Shown here one piece after another: positions 57,143 to 64,000 of a DNA stretch of 64,000 bases. Where the stretch lies: positions 43,873 through 107,872 of the forward strand of contig CAZLEF010000009.1 in NCBI GenBank assembly GCA_964558465.1, in the 5' to 3' direction. This stretch comes from JACJYC01 sp964558465 (lineage in GTDB: Bacteria; Bacteroidota; Bacteroidia; Chitinophagales; Saprospiraceae). Each line of letters begins with the position of its first letter. The first letter of the stretch is position 1. The position numbers and the translations under genes were made by a program. The notes below the pieces were generated by a model that saw only the letters and a list, made by a program, of their open reading frames with translations, made no database searches and was not told the origin of the DNA.

Positions 57143-58147
57143 ATGCAAAATCGCCAAATCCGTTTAGCAGCCCGGCCGCAAGGCCTGCCCAAACCCACCG
57201 ATTGGTCAATCACCACCGGGACGGTGGAACCGTTGCCGGATGGCGCGGTACGGGTCAAAGTCAAATTAATATCGCTGGATCCCGCCATGCGGGGATGGAT
57301 GAATGCCGGCCGCTCCTATCTCCCGCCGGTTGAAATCGGCGAAATCATGCGTGCGGGCGGGGCAGGAGAGGTGGTTGAGTCAAAAAATGACAGATTTGTA
57401 ACGGGCGATCAGGTGACCGGCAGTTTCGGGGTCCAGGAATATTTTACCTCACCCGATGGTAAGGGGCTTACCAGGGTCGACCTCCGCGTTGCGCCGCTGG
57501 CCAAATACCTGGGCGTGTTGGGGATGACCGGCCTGACCGCCTATTTCGGCCTGCTCGATGTGGGGGCCCTGAAGGAAGGAGAGACGGTTGTAGTCTCCGG
57601 CGCTGCGGGAGCGGTCGGCTCCATAGTCGGCCAGATCGCCAGGATCAAAGGGTGCAAAGTGGTCGGCATCGCCGGCGGCAGCAGTAAATGCGCCTACCTC
57701 GTCGATGAATTGGGATTCGATGGCGCCGTTGATTACCGGACGGAAGACCTGAAGCAGGCTTTGCGCCGTTTATGCCCGGAAGGTATGGATGTTTATTTTG
57801 ACAATGTCGGCGGCGAAACCCTCAATACCTGTCTTACCATGCTGCGCATGAAAGCCAGAGTGGTGATCTGCGGGGCTATTTCTCAATACAATCAGGAAAC
57901 CCGCCAGGAAGGCCCGTCCAATTATATGGGTTTACTCGTAAGTCGCGCAAGAATGGAGGGTTTCCTGGTTTTTGACTACGTTGCCCGCTACAAAGAGGCT
58001 TTGGCGGAAATGACGGGCTGGTTGCGGGAAGGCCGCCTCAAGTCGGGCGAACAGGTTATCAAAGGCAATATCCAGGACTTCCACAACACCTTCCTGATGC
58101 TCTTTCAGGGGGATAAGATCGGGAAATTGTTGCTGGAGATCGCCTGA
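57143..58147 (+). CDS. NADPH-dependent oxidoreductase, zinc-free MDR family (CurA-like)
   Basis: 334 residues. The start QNRQIRLAARPQGLPKPTDW and the segment LISLDPAMRGWMN are signatures of the CurA / prostaglandin reductase / leukotriene-B4 dehydrogenase group of medium-chain reductases. The cofactor motif GAAGAVGSIVGQIA follows, then FDGAVDYRTEDL and DVYFDNVGGETL. Zinc ligands are absent. Such enzymes reduce carbon-carbon double bonds next to a carbonyl using NADPH. Substrate unknown. It lies 41 bases after the biotin carrier gene, same direction, and converges on the response regulator with a 3-base gap. Confidence 0.9.
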   Translation: MQNRQIRLAARPQGLPKPTDWSITTGTVEPLPDGAVRVKVKLISLDPAMRGWMNAGRSYLPPVEIGEIMRAGGAGEVVESKNDRFVTGDQVTGSFGVQEYFTSPDGKGLTRVDLRVAPLAKYLGVLGMTGLTAYFGLLDVGALKEGETVVVSGAAGAVGSIVGQIARIKGCKVVGIAGGSSKCAYLVDELGFDGAVDYRTEDLKQALRRLCPEGMDVYFDNVGGETLNTCLTMLRMKARVVICGAISQYNQETRQEGPSNYMGLLVSRARMEGFLVFDYVARYKEALAEMTGWLREGRLKSGEQVIKGNIQDFHNTFLMLFQGDKIGKLLLEIA

Positions 58148-58150
58148 TGG

Positions 58151-58828
58151 TTAAAAAGAGATCGGCGGCAGGTTCACCAGTTGCCGTTGGATGGCGAAAA
58201 CCACCAAACCCGCCGTATTCCTGCAGCCTAGTTTCTCCAGCAGGTTGTTGCGGTGGCCATCTACCGTGCGGGGGCTGATAAATAATTTATCTGCGATTTC
58301 GGAGGTTGTATACTGTTCACAGATCAACTGCAATATTTCCTGTTCCCGGGTAGTGATCTCCACTTCAAATGTCGTTTTGGGTTTGGGGGCATGTGGCGCC
58401 ATCACATGTTCGCGAATCACTTCCATCACCGGACCGCTGTAATAAAAACCCTTTTGACTGACCTCCCGGATGGTATGGATGACCATGTCCGGATCCGTAT
58501 TTTTGGCCAGATAAGCGCCTGCTCCAATCTCTATCATGTTGACAATGAATGCTTTACTGAAGTAGGTGGACAAAACGACAATTTTTAACCCGGGGTATTT
58601 TTCCCGAACCACTTTGGCTGCTTCAATGCCTGTGAGGCGGGGCATTTTCAAATCCAGCAGAATGACCTGCGGCTGAACCTCCATGCTCCCGAGTTTGTCC
58701 AGCAGATCCTGACCGTCTTCGGCTTCCCAAACGACCTGCAGGTCTGCCGCGTCTTCCAGCAAAGACCGGAGCCCTTTCCGGAAAAGCGCTTCGTCGTCGG
58801 CCAGTGCTATTCTGATTACCTCGCTCAT
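58151..58828 (-). CDS. LuxR/NarL-family response regulator
   Basis: 225 residues. Receiver domain: acidic pocket D11-D12, phospho-acceptor Asp59 in ILLDLKMPRLTG, Thr-Ser region LSTYFSKAF and a Lys in LAKNTDP (the conserved Lys). DNA-binding domain (about 148-215): LTxxExxILQLI form reads ITTREQEILQLICEQYTTSE then IADKLFISPRTVDGHRNNLL, a classical LuxR helix-turn-helix. It is the output of the kinase immediately upstream (4-base overlap). Confidence 0.93.
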   Translation of the reverse strand: MSEVIRIALADDEALFRKGLRSLLEDAADLQVVWEAEDGQDLLDKLGSMEVQPQVILLDLKMPRLTGIEAAKVVREKYPGLKIVVLSTYFSKAFIVNMIEIGAGAYLAKNTDPDMVIHTIREVSQKGFYYSGPVMEVIREHVMAPHAPKPKTTFEVEITTREQEILQLICEQYTTSEIADKLFISPRTVDGHRNNLLEKLGCRNTAGLVVFAIQRQLVNLPPISF

Positions 58829-59637
58829 GGTTGATCCTCCTGCTCAATCAAGTGAACAATGATCTCTGCCAGAAAACCTTTTCCCGGTTCGGATTGGATT
58901 TTCCATTGGCCATTGATCATACTGATCCGGCTTTCCAGGTTTTTCAACCCCAGCCCTGTCTTTTCGATCGAACCGGGGTTGAAGCCTGCTCCGTCGTCCC
59001 GGTATTTAAGGGTTACGCGGCCGGGCTGCGCATCGAGGCTGATCCGGATATTGGGGGCTTTCCCGTGACGGATGGAATTGCTGATCAGTTCCTGTACGAT
59101 CCGGAACAGGTTGATCTCCATTACAGGATCCGGCAAGCGCCGCTGCCCGGAAAAGTCGGTTTCGATGGAGACCGTACCGGACCGGTTGTAGGTTTCCGCC
59201 AGTTCCCTGAACGCAGGCTGCAAGCCAAAGGACTCCAGGGTAGGCGGCAACAGGTCGTGCGAGATGCGGCGGGTGGTTTCGATGGTATCTGCGACCAGGC
59301 CGCCGATCTCATCAAAAACCCCTGATGAATCGGGCCGGCCCCCCATGGTTTTTTTTAACCGGTGCAGATTCAGGTGCAAGACATTGAGGTTGGAGCCGAC
59401 CTCGTCGTGCAGGTCTTTGGCGATCCGCCTCCGTTCCTGTTCCTGGGCCATCAAGGTACCCGTCAGTAATGCTTGCTGGTGTTGAATTTGTAATTCCTGG
59501 CGTCGGTTTTTTTCCTGGAGCAGTTTCTTCTGGGAAAAATTGGCAAACAGCACGAATGCCAGCGCCAGGGCTACCATAATGAGTATCCCTATTGCCATGA
59601 GGAAGAAGATTTCGTTTGCCGAAAAGCCGTCAGCCAT
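58825..59637 (-). CDS. Sensor histidine kinase, HisKA_3 (NarX/DegS) type
   Basis: 270 residues. A single N-terminal membrane helix (about 10-32, FFLMAIGILIMVALALAFVL) has no extracellular sensor domain. A coiled coil (about 35-70) leads to the HisKA_3 phospho-acceptor His77 in RRIAKDLHDEVGSNLNVL; the HATPase has ELISNSIRHGKAPNIRISL (N box), DDGAGFNPGSIEKTGLGL (G1 and G2) and GKGFLAEIIVHL. Without a sensor domain of its own, the input may come from the 7TM protein encoded upstream, whose gene overlaps its start by 49 bases. Confidence 0.9.
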   Translation of the reverse strand: MADGFSANEIFFLMAIGILIMVALALAFVLFANFSQKKLLQEKNRRQELQIQHQQALLTGTLMAQEQERRRIAKDLHDEVGSNLNVLHLNLHRLKKTMGGRPDSSGVFDEIGGLVADTIETTRRISHDLLPPTLESFGLQPAFRELAETYNRSGTVSIETDFSGQRRLPDPVMEINLFRIVQELISNSIRHGKAPNIRISLDAQPGRVTLKYRDDGAGFNPGSIEKTGLGLKNLESRISMINGQWKIQSEPGKGFLAEIIVHLIEQEDQP

Positions 59638-60269
59638 AACCCGATCAAAACCAATAATTGGAATACCACATTCAGACCGGCGTTGAATGCCCAGAAACCG
59701 CGGTGCATCCGGAGGTCATTGGCCTGGATGAAATTGGTGAACATAAAGATAAACAGACTTCCGGAATAGTAAAGCAAAACAGCGGAATTAATGAGGCGGA
59801 GGGGTCTTCCGGTCGTACTTGCTTCGTCCGGGCCCAGGGAGGACAACTGGTAAAAATACCAGATCGCATAAATGATCAGGATCAGGTGCACGATGCCTTT
59901 GGCAATACTGTTGAAGGAATAAATGGTTTGAATAAAAGCGGAATTGACAACCAGGAATGCGGCAATGACGCTGAGGAAAATAAAAAATTGCCGCTTGTGC
60001 CGGGAGAGGGTTCGGATCAGGTGATAAAAGAAAAAGGAGAAAAAAATGAATTCGCAAAAGGTGAAAAGGTGTAACAAAGGCAGGTTGTTCATCCTTTTTG
60101 AGGCTAAATATCCCGCTGAGAACTCGATGGCCAGGTCAATGGCCAGAAAATAACCCAGTACCCGCAGCGCGTCGGGCAACTGCCGGTACCGGATCAGCCA
60201 GATCAGCGTGGAAAGGGCTAAAAAGGCCTTGATTAAAAAACTGAATATCGAAGCCAGGGAATCAAACAT
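59589..60269 (-). CDS. Membrane protein with about seven helices, in the kinase operon
   Basis: 226 residues from the ATG at 60269; upstream codons overlap the lipoprotein gene. Hydrophobic segments at about 3-24, 33-52, 62-83, 90-112, 120-140, 155-180 and 196-217 give seven helices, most connected by short loops. The helix 3 region has FTFCEFIFFSFFFYHLIRT. No family was recognised. Position in a four-gene operon (lipoprotein, this gene, kinase, regulator) and 49-base overlap with the kinase gene suggest it is the signal input partner; this is inference. Confidence 0.75.
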   Translation of the reverse strand: MFDSLASIFSFLIKAFLALSTLIWLIRYRQLPDALRVLGYFLAIDLAIEFSAGYLASKRMNNLPLLHLFTFCEFIFFSFFFYHLIRTLSRHKRQFFIFLSVIAAFLVVNSAFIQTIYSFNSIAKGIVHLILIIYAIWYFYQLSSLGPDEASTTGRPLRLINSAVLLYYSGSLFIFMFTNFIQANDLRMHRGFWAFNAGLNVVFQLLVLIGLWLTAFRQTKSSSSWQ

Positions 60270-60270
60270 A

Positions 60271-60762
60271 TCATTGTTGGAATGGCGAGCCCTGGCAGAA
60301 ATCCGGGCACGGTCTGGAGAAATCATAATACGTCCATTCTTCGCTTGTTAATCCGCCGGGTTGAACCGGCTTGCCGGCAAAAATGACCGTAGTGATGTTC
60401 TTTTTCAACTGTTCGTCATAGCGGATGGCCAGGCCTGCCCATACATCGGCGCCCGGGCCCATTTCGGTCAGCATACTGTCCAGTTCATACCTCGGAATAT
60501 GAAAGCCCAATACCAGGTAGGGCTGTTCGGCAGGCGGCAATTTTGATTGCATGCTGGCGCTCATACCGCTCCAGTTTTGAAAGTCCTGTTGGGCGCATGC
60601 CGGATCAAGCTGGAAAGTTCCTCTTTTGCAGGGGTCTGTGTTCACAGGTTCAAAAACGCTCACCTGCCCGACTTCTTCAGCGGCTTTGGGTTGGCAACTC
60701 CAGCAAACAAAAACGGTCAGGTAAACCAATGCAAGACTCAGGGACCTCAGGGTGTTCATCAT
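60271..60762 (-). CDS. Lipoprotein of unknown function, first gene of the kinase operon
   Basis: 163 residues with lipobox VCWSC (Cys23 likely lipidated). The mature domain has SVFEPVNTDPCKRGTFQLDP, two more Cys near the end (RPCPDFCQGSP), and segments WAGLAIRYDEQLKKNITTVI. The Cys residues could form disulfides. No family recognised. Its TGA ends one base before the start codon of the 7TM gene, so both are translationally coupled. It may bind an external signal and pass it to the 7TM protein and kinase; there is no direct evidence. Confidence 0.75.
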   Translation of the reverse strand: MMNTLRSLSLALVYLTVFVCWSCQPKAAEEVGQVSVFEPVNTDPCKRGTFQLDPACAQQDFQNWSGMSASMQSKLPPAEQPYLVLGFHIPRYELDSMLTEMGPGADVWAGLAIRYDEQLKKNITTVIFAGKPVQPGGLTSEEWTYYDFSRPCPDFCQGSPFQQ

Positions 60763-60918
60763 GGTTTGTGTTTTGGTGAAGGCTCTAAATTAGTCAATTC
60801 GGGTATCTGTTTCACAGGTTCCTCAAAAAACAGGTAGAAATACGGGGTGAAACCGGTAAAAACACCTGATTGATCAAATCGGTGGAATTTACGCTGGCGG
60901 GAAGGGGGCGTACAGGTG

Positions 60919-61117
60919 TAATTTTGTATCGACGCCTGAAACCCATAACGGATACCAAACATCGGGGTTAAATCCTGAAAACCGGATGAAAACGAAGTGA
61001 TGCTAGATAAAAATTAAAAGGGGATCTGACACACCGGTGTGTTGGGATTTAAACACACCATGCTGCCGATGGGGCCCGCTTGAAATGCAAGCCGGGTTCC
61101 CCATGGGCTTTTTTTTT
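60919..61117 (+). ncRNA. Candidate small RNA with terminator, in the 353-base spacer
   Basis: A TAATTTTG box (60919-60926) is followed at 60930-61117 by a stretch with no good reading frame, a perfect 14-base palindrome ACACACCGGTGTGT (61029-61042), and a terminator hairpin ending in nine T. The length, about 185 nt, is in the range of 6S-type RNAs, but no family signature was seen. A clear -33 TTG is missing. Since no plus-strand gene ends here, the terminator argues for a separate transcript. Confidence 0.3.
61069..61117 (+). terminator. Rho-independent terminator without an upstream plus-strand gene
   Basis: ATGGGGCCCGCTT (61069-61081) pairs with AAGCCGGGTTCCCCAT (61089-61104), with small bulges, followed by GGGC and nine T. 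It acts on the plus strand; both flanking genes are on the minus strand. Confidence 0.75.
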
Positions 61118-61262
61118 ACCTGGTAAGGTCGATGAGCTCGGAGTCTTCGGTTGTCTTCACCACTTTCACCCCGATCTTATTCAGCAGGGCGGTCAGCAGG
61201 ATCAGCGCTACCAGGATAAGCCATATCCAGTCCCAGCGGGACAAAACTTTTTTTTGTGCCAT
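61116..61262 (-). CDS. 48-residue single-pass membrane protein
   Basis: From the ATG at 61262 the product MAQKKVLSRWDWIWLILVAL has a basic start, one membrane helix (about 12-32, ILLTALLNKI) and a charged tail GVKVVKTTEDSELIDLTR. The longer open frame uses a TTG and gives a less likely start. It lies 41 bases after the TonB receptor stop codon on the same strand, so may be co-transcribed. Function unknown. The start choice is moderately supported; the gene as such less so. Confidence 0.55.
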   Translation of the reverse strand: MAQKKVLSRWDWIWLILVALILLTALLNKIGVKVVKTTEDSELIDLTR

Positions 61263-61303
61263 TTTTTTCCGGTTTTTGAGCGCCCAAAAATACGCCAAAT
61301 CTG

Positions 61304-63841
61304 TTAAAATTCCATGCGCAGCCGCAAATTGACCCGCCTGGAGGTGAGGTAATTGGGTATGGCAAATTGTTGTTCAAAAACGGTTTTGATCCACGTATTT
61401 CCGGCCTGGTTTTGCACCTGCATCAGGTTGAAGACCTCGAGGCTCAGCCAACTGGATTCAGTGAATCTCAGGATATGGCGCGGCCGTTTGGTCTGCCAGG
61501 CGGATTTCCAGAGTTGCAGCGAAAACCCGATGTCCACCCGGTGGTAAGGCGAAAACCGGTAGGTGTTCCGGTATACCTGGTTGTTGCCGCGCAAACCGAA
61601 GGGGAGGCCGGTACCCAGGGTGAAATTCAGGTGCATTTTGAAGTTTTCGTTCCTGGGCAGGTAATCCTGAAAAAACATGGAAAGGGTCAGGAACTGGTCG
61701 GTGTGGCGCGGAACGTCTTTTACAGGTTGGGCTTCCGTCTGGCCGACTTCCCGCCGCAGATGCTGGATGCCGTTCAGCCGCTCCCGGGTGTGCAACAGGC
61801 TCAGGTTGATCCAGGATTCGGCGCCCGGAACAAATTCGCCGTTCACCCGCAAGTCGATGCCCATAGCGTAACCGGTGGCGTCGTTGAGGCCGGAATACCG
61901 GATGCGTACATTTTCGATTTCGTAAGACACCATATCCCAAAGGTATTTGTAATACGCTTCGGTGATGAGCCTGAATTTTTTCGGGTTGCGTTTGCCGATA
62001 TAAAAATCAAAGGTCATGCCGCCTACAATATGGGCCGATTTCTGGGCGCGCAGGCTGTCGTTCACCGTACCGTCATACCCCCGCAACTCGCGGTAAAAAG
62101 GCGGTTGGTAATACAAACCCGCTGCCAAACGGTACGAGAGGTCTCTTTTGGATTTTAAGGGTTTGTACAACAACTGGGCGCGGGGTGAGATCAGCAATTC
62201 TTTATTCAAATCCCAGTAGGACGCCCGGATGCCCGCTGAAAAACGGATCTCCGCCGACTCATCCCGCCGCCAGGTATAGGTATCCTGAAAAAAAGCGCTG
62301 AAACGGTTGGACATCCGTTCGTTGCGCCTTTTCAATACTTCAAAAAGCAGCACTTCTTCGGGGTCGTAAGGCAGCGAATAACCCGCTGAATCCAGGCGTT
62401 CCCATTCGTTGATCCAGTCGTCGATGGATTCCCGCTGGTATTTGGCGCTCCATTGCAGAAAATGGCTGCTGGCAGTCCCGCTGTCATCGTGGATTTTTTG
62501 GAGTTCGATACCGCCTTTATGTTCAAAATTCTGGATGCCAAGGCGCAAAAAATTCCTGGCCGACTGGTGCTGGATGCCTGCGCCCAGTTCGGCGATCACC
62601 TCGCCGAAGTTGCCGCTCCCGAGGTTCGACTCGATCTGCCTCAAACTGTAATCGCCAATAATATCGATACGTTCGTTTTCATCGCTTTGGTAAGCGCTGG
62701 CCAGAAATTTGAGAAAATAGGGATTGTGCCGCCGGTCGGGCAGGTAGGTCAGCGAAAGTCCGCCCATGCGGGTATCAAAATCGTCCACCTCCTGGCCGTC
62801 AAACCGGCTGAACAATTGCAGGGCAAAATCAACGAAGCCGAAACCGGTGTTTCGCTCGGTGGGGATGAACTGGTAGACGCTCCGGTTCAGATTGCCCAGG
62901 AGGCCCACCTGCCAGTCGCGGTTGATATCATAAGTAATATAGGCCTGGACATCGGTGAAATTGGGGGTGTATTCGCCCTTTACATCCAGCGTCCCCAGGA
63001 GGTATCTGGTGGTTTTATACCGGGCGCCGATCAGGTAGCGCAGCTTCCGGTAGCTGTCGCGGCCGGGGCGTAAACTGCCTTCCAGGTGGGCCGATCCGCC
63101 GAGGAAGCTCATGCCCAATGAGGCCCGGAGGCTATCCGGGCGTTTGTATTTCACGTCCAGCACAGAGGAAAGTTTGTCGCCGTATTTGGCTTCAAAACCG
63201 CCGGAGGAAAAAGAGAGATCCCGGATCAGGTCGATATTTGGAAAAGTAAGGCCTTCCTGCTGGCCTGCGCGGATGAGCTGGGGCCGGTAGATTTCAAAGT
63301 CATTGACGTATACGAGGTTTTCGTCGTAGTTCCCTCCGCGGACATTGTACTGGGAACTGAGTTCGCCGCCCGTTCCGGAGGAGGCGCCCAACGCAATATG
63401 GGGCAATACGCTTTCCAGGTTGCCGGTGGTGCTGGGCAGGAGTTTAAGCTGGGAAACCTCCTCCCGGATCACACCGGCGTCCTCAATTTTGCTTTCCCGG
63501 ACGATGACCTCAATCCCGGAATCTGCCGGTGCAAGCCCGATGTCAACCTGGCGGGCGCTCCTGGCGGGCATCGGGCTGATCTCCACCCGCGTTTCCTGGT
63601 AGCCGATCCTGGAAAAAACCAGCGTAACCGCCGTATTGGCGGGAATATCGATCCGGTAACGACCATTGGAGGCCGTTTCGACAGCCGTATTGGAATCCAG
63701 AATGTAGATCAGGGCCAGTTCAACCGGTTTTTCCGAAACCCCGTCCCGGATTTGCCCCGTTACCGTGGCTTTTTCACCTTGACCCCAAAGGAAACCGGTC
63801 ATCAAAAACAGGGCGCCTGCTAATCGTATTTTTTTTTTCAT
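61304..63841 (-). CDS. TonB-dependent outer-membrane receptor with N-terminal CarboxypepD-like domain
   Basis: 845 residues with a signal peptide (about 1-21, FLWGQ). Residues about 24-105 are the beta-sandwich typical of Bacteroidota receptors (ATVTGQIRDGVSEKPVELAL ... GYQETRVEISP). The plug domain follows (about 125-235: NLESVLPHIALGASSGTGGE ... SQYNVRGGNYDENLVYVNDF), then a 22-strand-like barrel ending SRRVNLRLRMEF, with the required aromatic terminal residue. It imports a ligand using TonB energy. No SusD or other partner is adjacent, so the ligand (iron chelate, vitamin, oligomer) is unknown. Confidence 0.92.
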   Translation of the reverse strand: MKKKIRLAGALFLMTGFLWGQGEKATVTGQIRDGVSEKPVELALIYILDSNTAVETASNGRYRIDIPANTAVTLVFSRIGYQETRVEISPMPARSARQVDIGLAPADSGIEVIVRESKIEDAGVIREEVSQLKLLPSTTGNLESVLPHIALGASSGTGGELSSQYNVRGGNYDENLVYVNDFEIYRPQLIRAGQQEGLTFPNIDLIRDLSFSSGGFEAKYGDKLSSVLDVKYKRPDSLRASLGMSFLGGSAHLEGSLRPGRDSYRKLRYLIGARYKTTRYLLGTLDVKGEYTPNFTDVQAYITYDINRDWQVGLLGNLNRSVYQFIPTERNTGFGFVDFALQLFSRFDGQEVDDFDTRMGGLSLTYLPDRRHNPYFLKFLASAYQSDENERIDIIGDYSLRQIESNLGSGNFGEVIAELGAGIQHQSARNFLRLGIQNFEHKGGIELQKIHDDSGTASSHFLQWSAKYQRESIDDWINEWERLDSAGYSLPYDPEEVLLFEVLKRRNERMSNRFSAFFQDTYTWRRDESAEIRFSAGIRASYWDLNKELLISPRAQLLYKPLKSKRDLSYRLAAGLYYQPPFYRELRGYDGTVNDSLRAQKSAHIVGGMTFDFYIGKRNPKKFRLITEAYYKYLWDMVSYEIENVRIRYSGLNDATGYAMGIDLRVNGEFVPGAESWINLSLLHTRERLNGIQHLRREVGQTEAQPVKDVPRHTDQFLTLSMFFQDYLPRNENFKMHLNFTLGTGLPFGLRGNNQVYRNTYRFSPYHRVDIGFSLQLWKSAWQTKRPRHILRFTESSWLSLEVFNLMQVQNQAGNTWIKTVFEQQFAIPNYLTSRRVNLRLRMEF

Positions 63842-63863
63842 CGCAATGTTTGATCATGAATAT

Positions 63864-63942
63864 CCCCAAACCCCAAACCCCAAACTGAGGAATCGAGGAA
63901 TCGAGGAATCGAGGAATCGAGGAATCGAGGAATCGAGGAATC
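63864..63942. repeat. CCCCAAA and GAGGAATC tandem repeats upstream of the TonB receptor
   Basis: 63864-63885 has three CCCCAAA units; 63887-63942 has seven perfect copies of the 8-base unit GAGGAATC. They are 46-101 bases upstream of the receptor start codon, in the promoter region. Perfect copies suggest recent or ongoing expansion. Confidence 0.92.
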
Positions 63943-64000
63943 GAAATGAAAACCCCAAACCCTCCTTCGCCAATATCATGGCTCCGGCGGGCAAAGCAAC

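Noticed and set aside
60547..60837. Plus-strand 96-codon frame
   Set aside because: Antisense to a lipoprotein gene with a clear lipobox; no motif.
63864..63885. Telomere-like CCCCAAA repeats
   Set aside because: Only three units, in a bacterial promoter region; the likeness to ciliate telomere repeats is chance.
63887..63942. GAGGAATC tandem as an iteron-type origin
   Set aside because: No replication gene or DnaA boxes nearby; 8-base perfect units fit a simple microsatellite better.
1..64000. tRNA, rRNA, tmRNA or known riboswitch
   Set aside because: By eye no cloverleaf with TTCGA-type loop, no rRNA signature and no cobalamin, TPP or SAM-type core was found in the intergenic regions; a covariance-model search would be needed to be certain.

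Overview
The window looks like chromosomal DNA of a gliding or surface-associated Bacteroidota, most like the Saprospiria (Lewinella / Haliscomenobacter type). The evidence is several secreted proteins ending in type IX secretion (T9SS) sorting domains of type A ('WPNP...GIYWIRM...KKLVV') and type B ('TPNGDGMND...'), a PorP/SprF-family outer-membrane protein, SprB-type repeats, gliding ABC genes gldA and gldF, a hybrid two-component regulator next to sulfatases, promoters of the Bacteroidota form (TTG, 17-21 bases, TAnnTTTG), and almost no Shine-Dalgarno sequences. No rRNA, tRNA, integrase, transposase or CRISPR array was recognised. Assignment below phylum is inference.

Layout. 0-5.4 kb (minus strand): a partial GNAT acetyltransferase, a secreted beta-lactamase-fold serine hydrolase, glpD with an in-frame 21-bp tandem repeat, a relic of a DUF4143-type ATPase, and mdh. 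5.5-20.9 kb (mostly plus): an exported-protein block with two paralogous M43 zinc proteases, a T9SS esterase, a six-repeat SprB-type protein, a small barrel-like protein, an SdiA-regulated-type propeller and a DUF5077/DUF3472 lipoprotein; inserted among them are xseB, a possible small RNA, a thiolase-fold protein lacking the catalytic residues, and two small membrane proteins. 20.9-26.7 kb: AspT/YidE-type transporter, acyltransferase 3, divergent nupC-type transporter and uridine kinase, and an SDR. 27-32 kb: an Asp-box propeller protein, an ECF sigma factor with a probable anti-sigma partner, and a fossil of a saccharopine dehydrogenase. 32.3-40 kb: two sulfatases followed by a hybrid two-component system (HTCS) broken by a one-base frameshift, a polysaccharide-type regulatory locus without SusC/SusD.

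40-47.9 kb: an internally duplicated secreted protein, then (minus strand) a PorP/SprF protein and a 1943-residue secreted protein with five cohesin-like modules, many Ig/PKD-like repeats and a type B sorting domain. 48.4-51.2 kb: a small toxin island, a PIN/antitoxin pair with an antitoxin relic upstream, then a Fic AMPylase gene, separated and bounded by three copies of a palindromic repeat. 51.2-53.6 kb: gldA, an unknown exported protein, gldF, with gldG absent from its usual place and a microsatellite there instead. 53.8-58.1 kb: an ABM-fold protein, an S24-type repressor, FKBP, trmD, a biotin carrier protein and a CurA-type reductase. 58.1-60.8 kb (minus): a tightly packed operon of lipoprotein, 7TM protein, histidine kinase and LuxR response regulator. 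60.8-64 kb: a possible small RNA, a 48-residue membrane peptide, a TonB-dependent receptor, and an 8-bp tandem repeat upstream of it.

How the genes fit together: much of the window serves the cell surface. Secreted proteases, esterase, sulfatases and adhesin-like repeats would leave through T9SS, the receptor and transporters bring material in, and a sigma/anti-sigma pair, an HTCS and a NarL-type two-component operon could control them. The most unusual items are the inactive-looking thiolase homologue, the repeat-bounded toxin island with an apparently leaderless autoregulated Fic gene, the cohesin-rich T9SS protein with its PorP/SprF neighbour, and the two candidate small RNAs.
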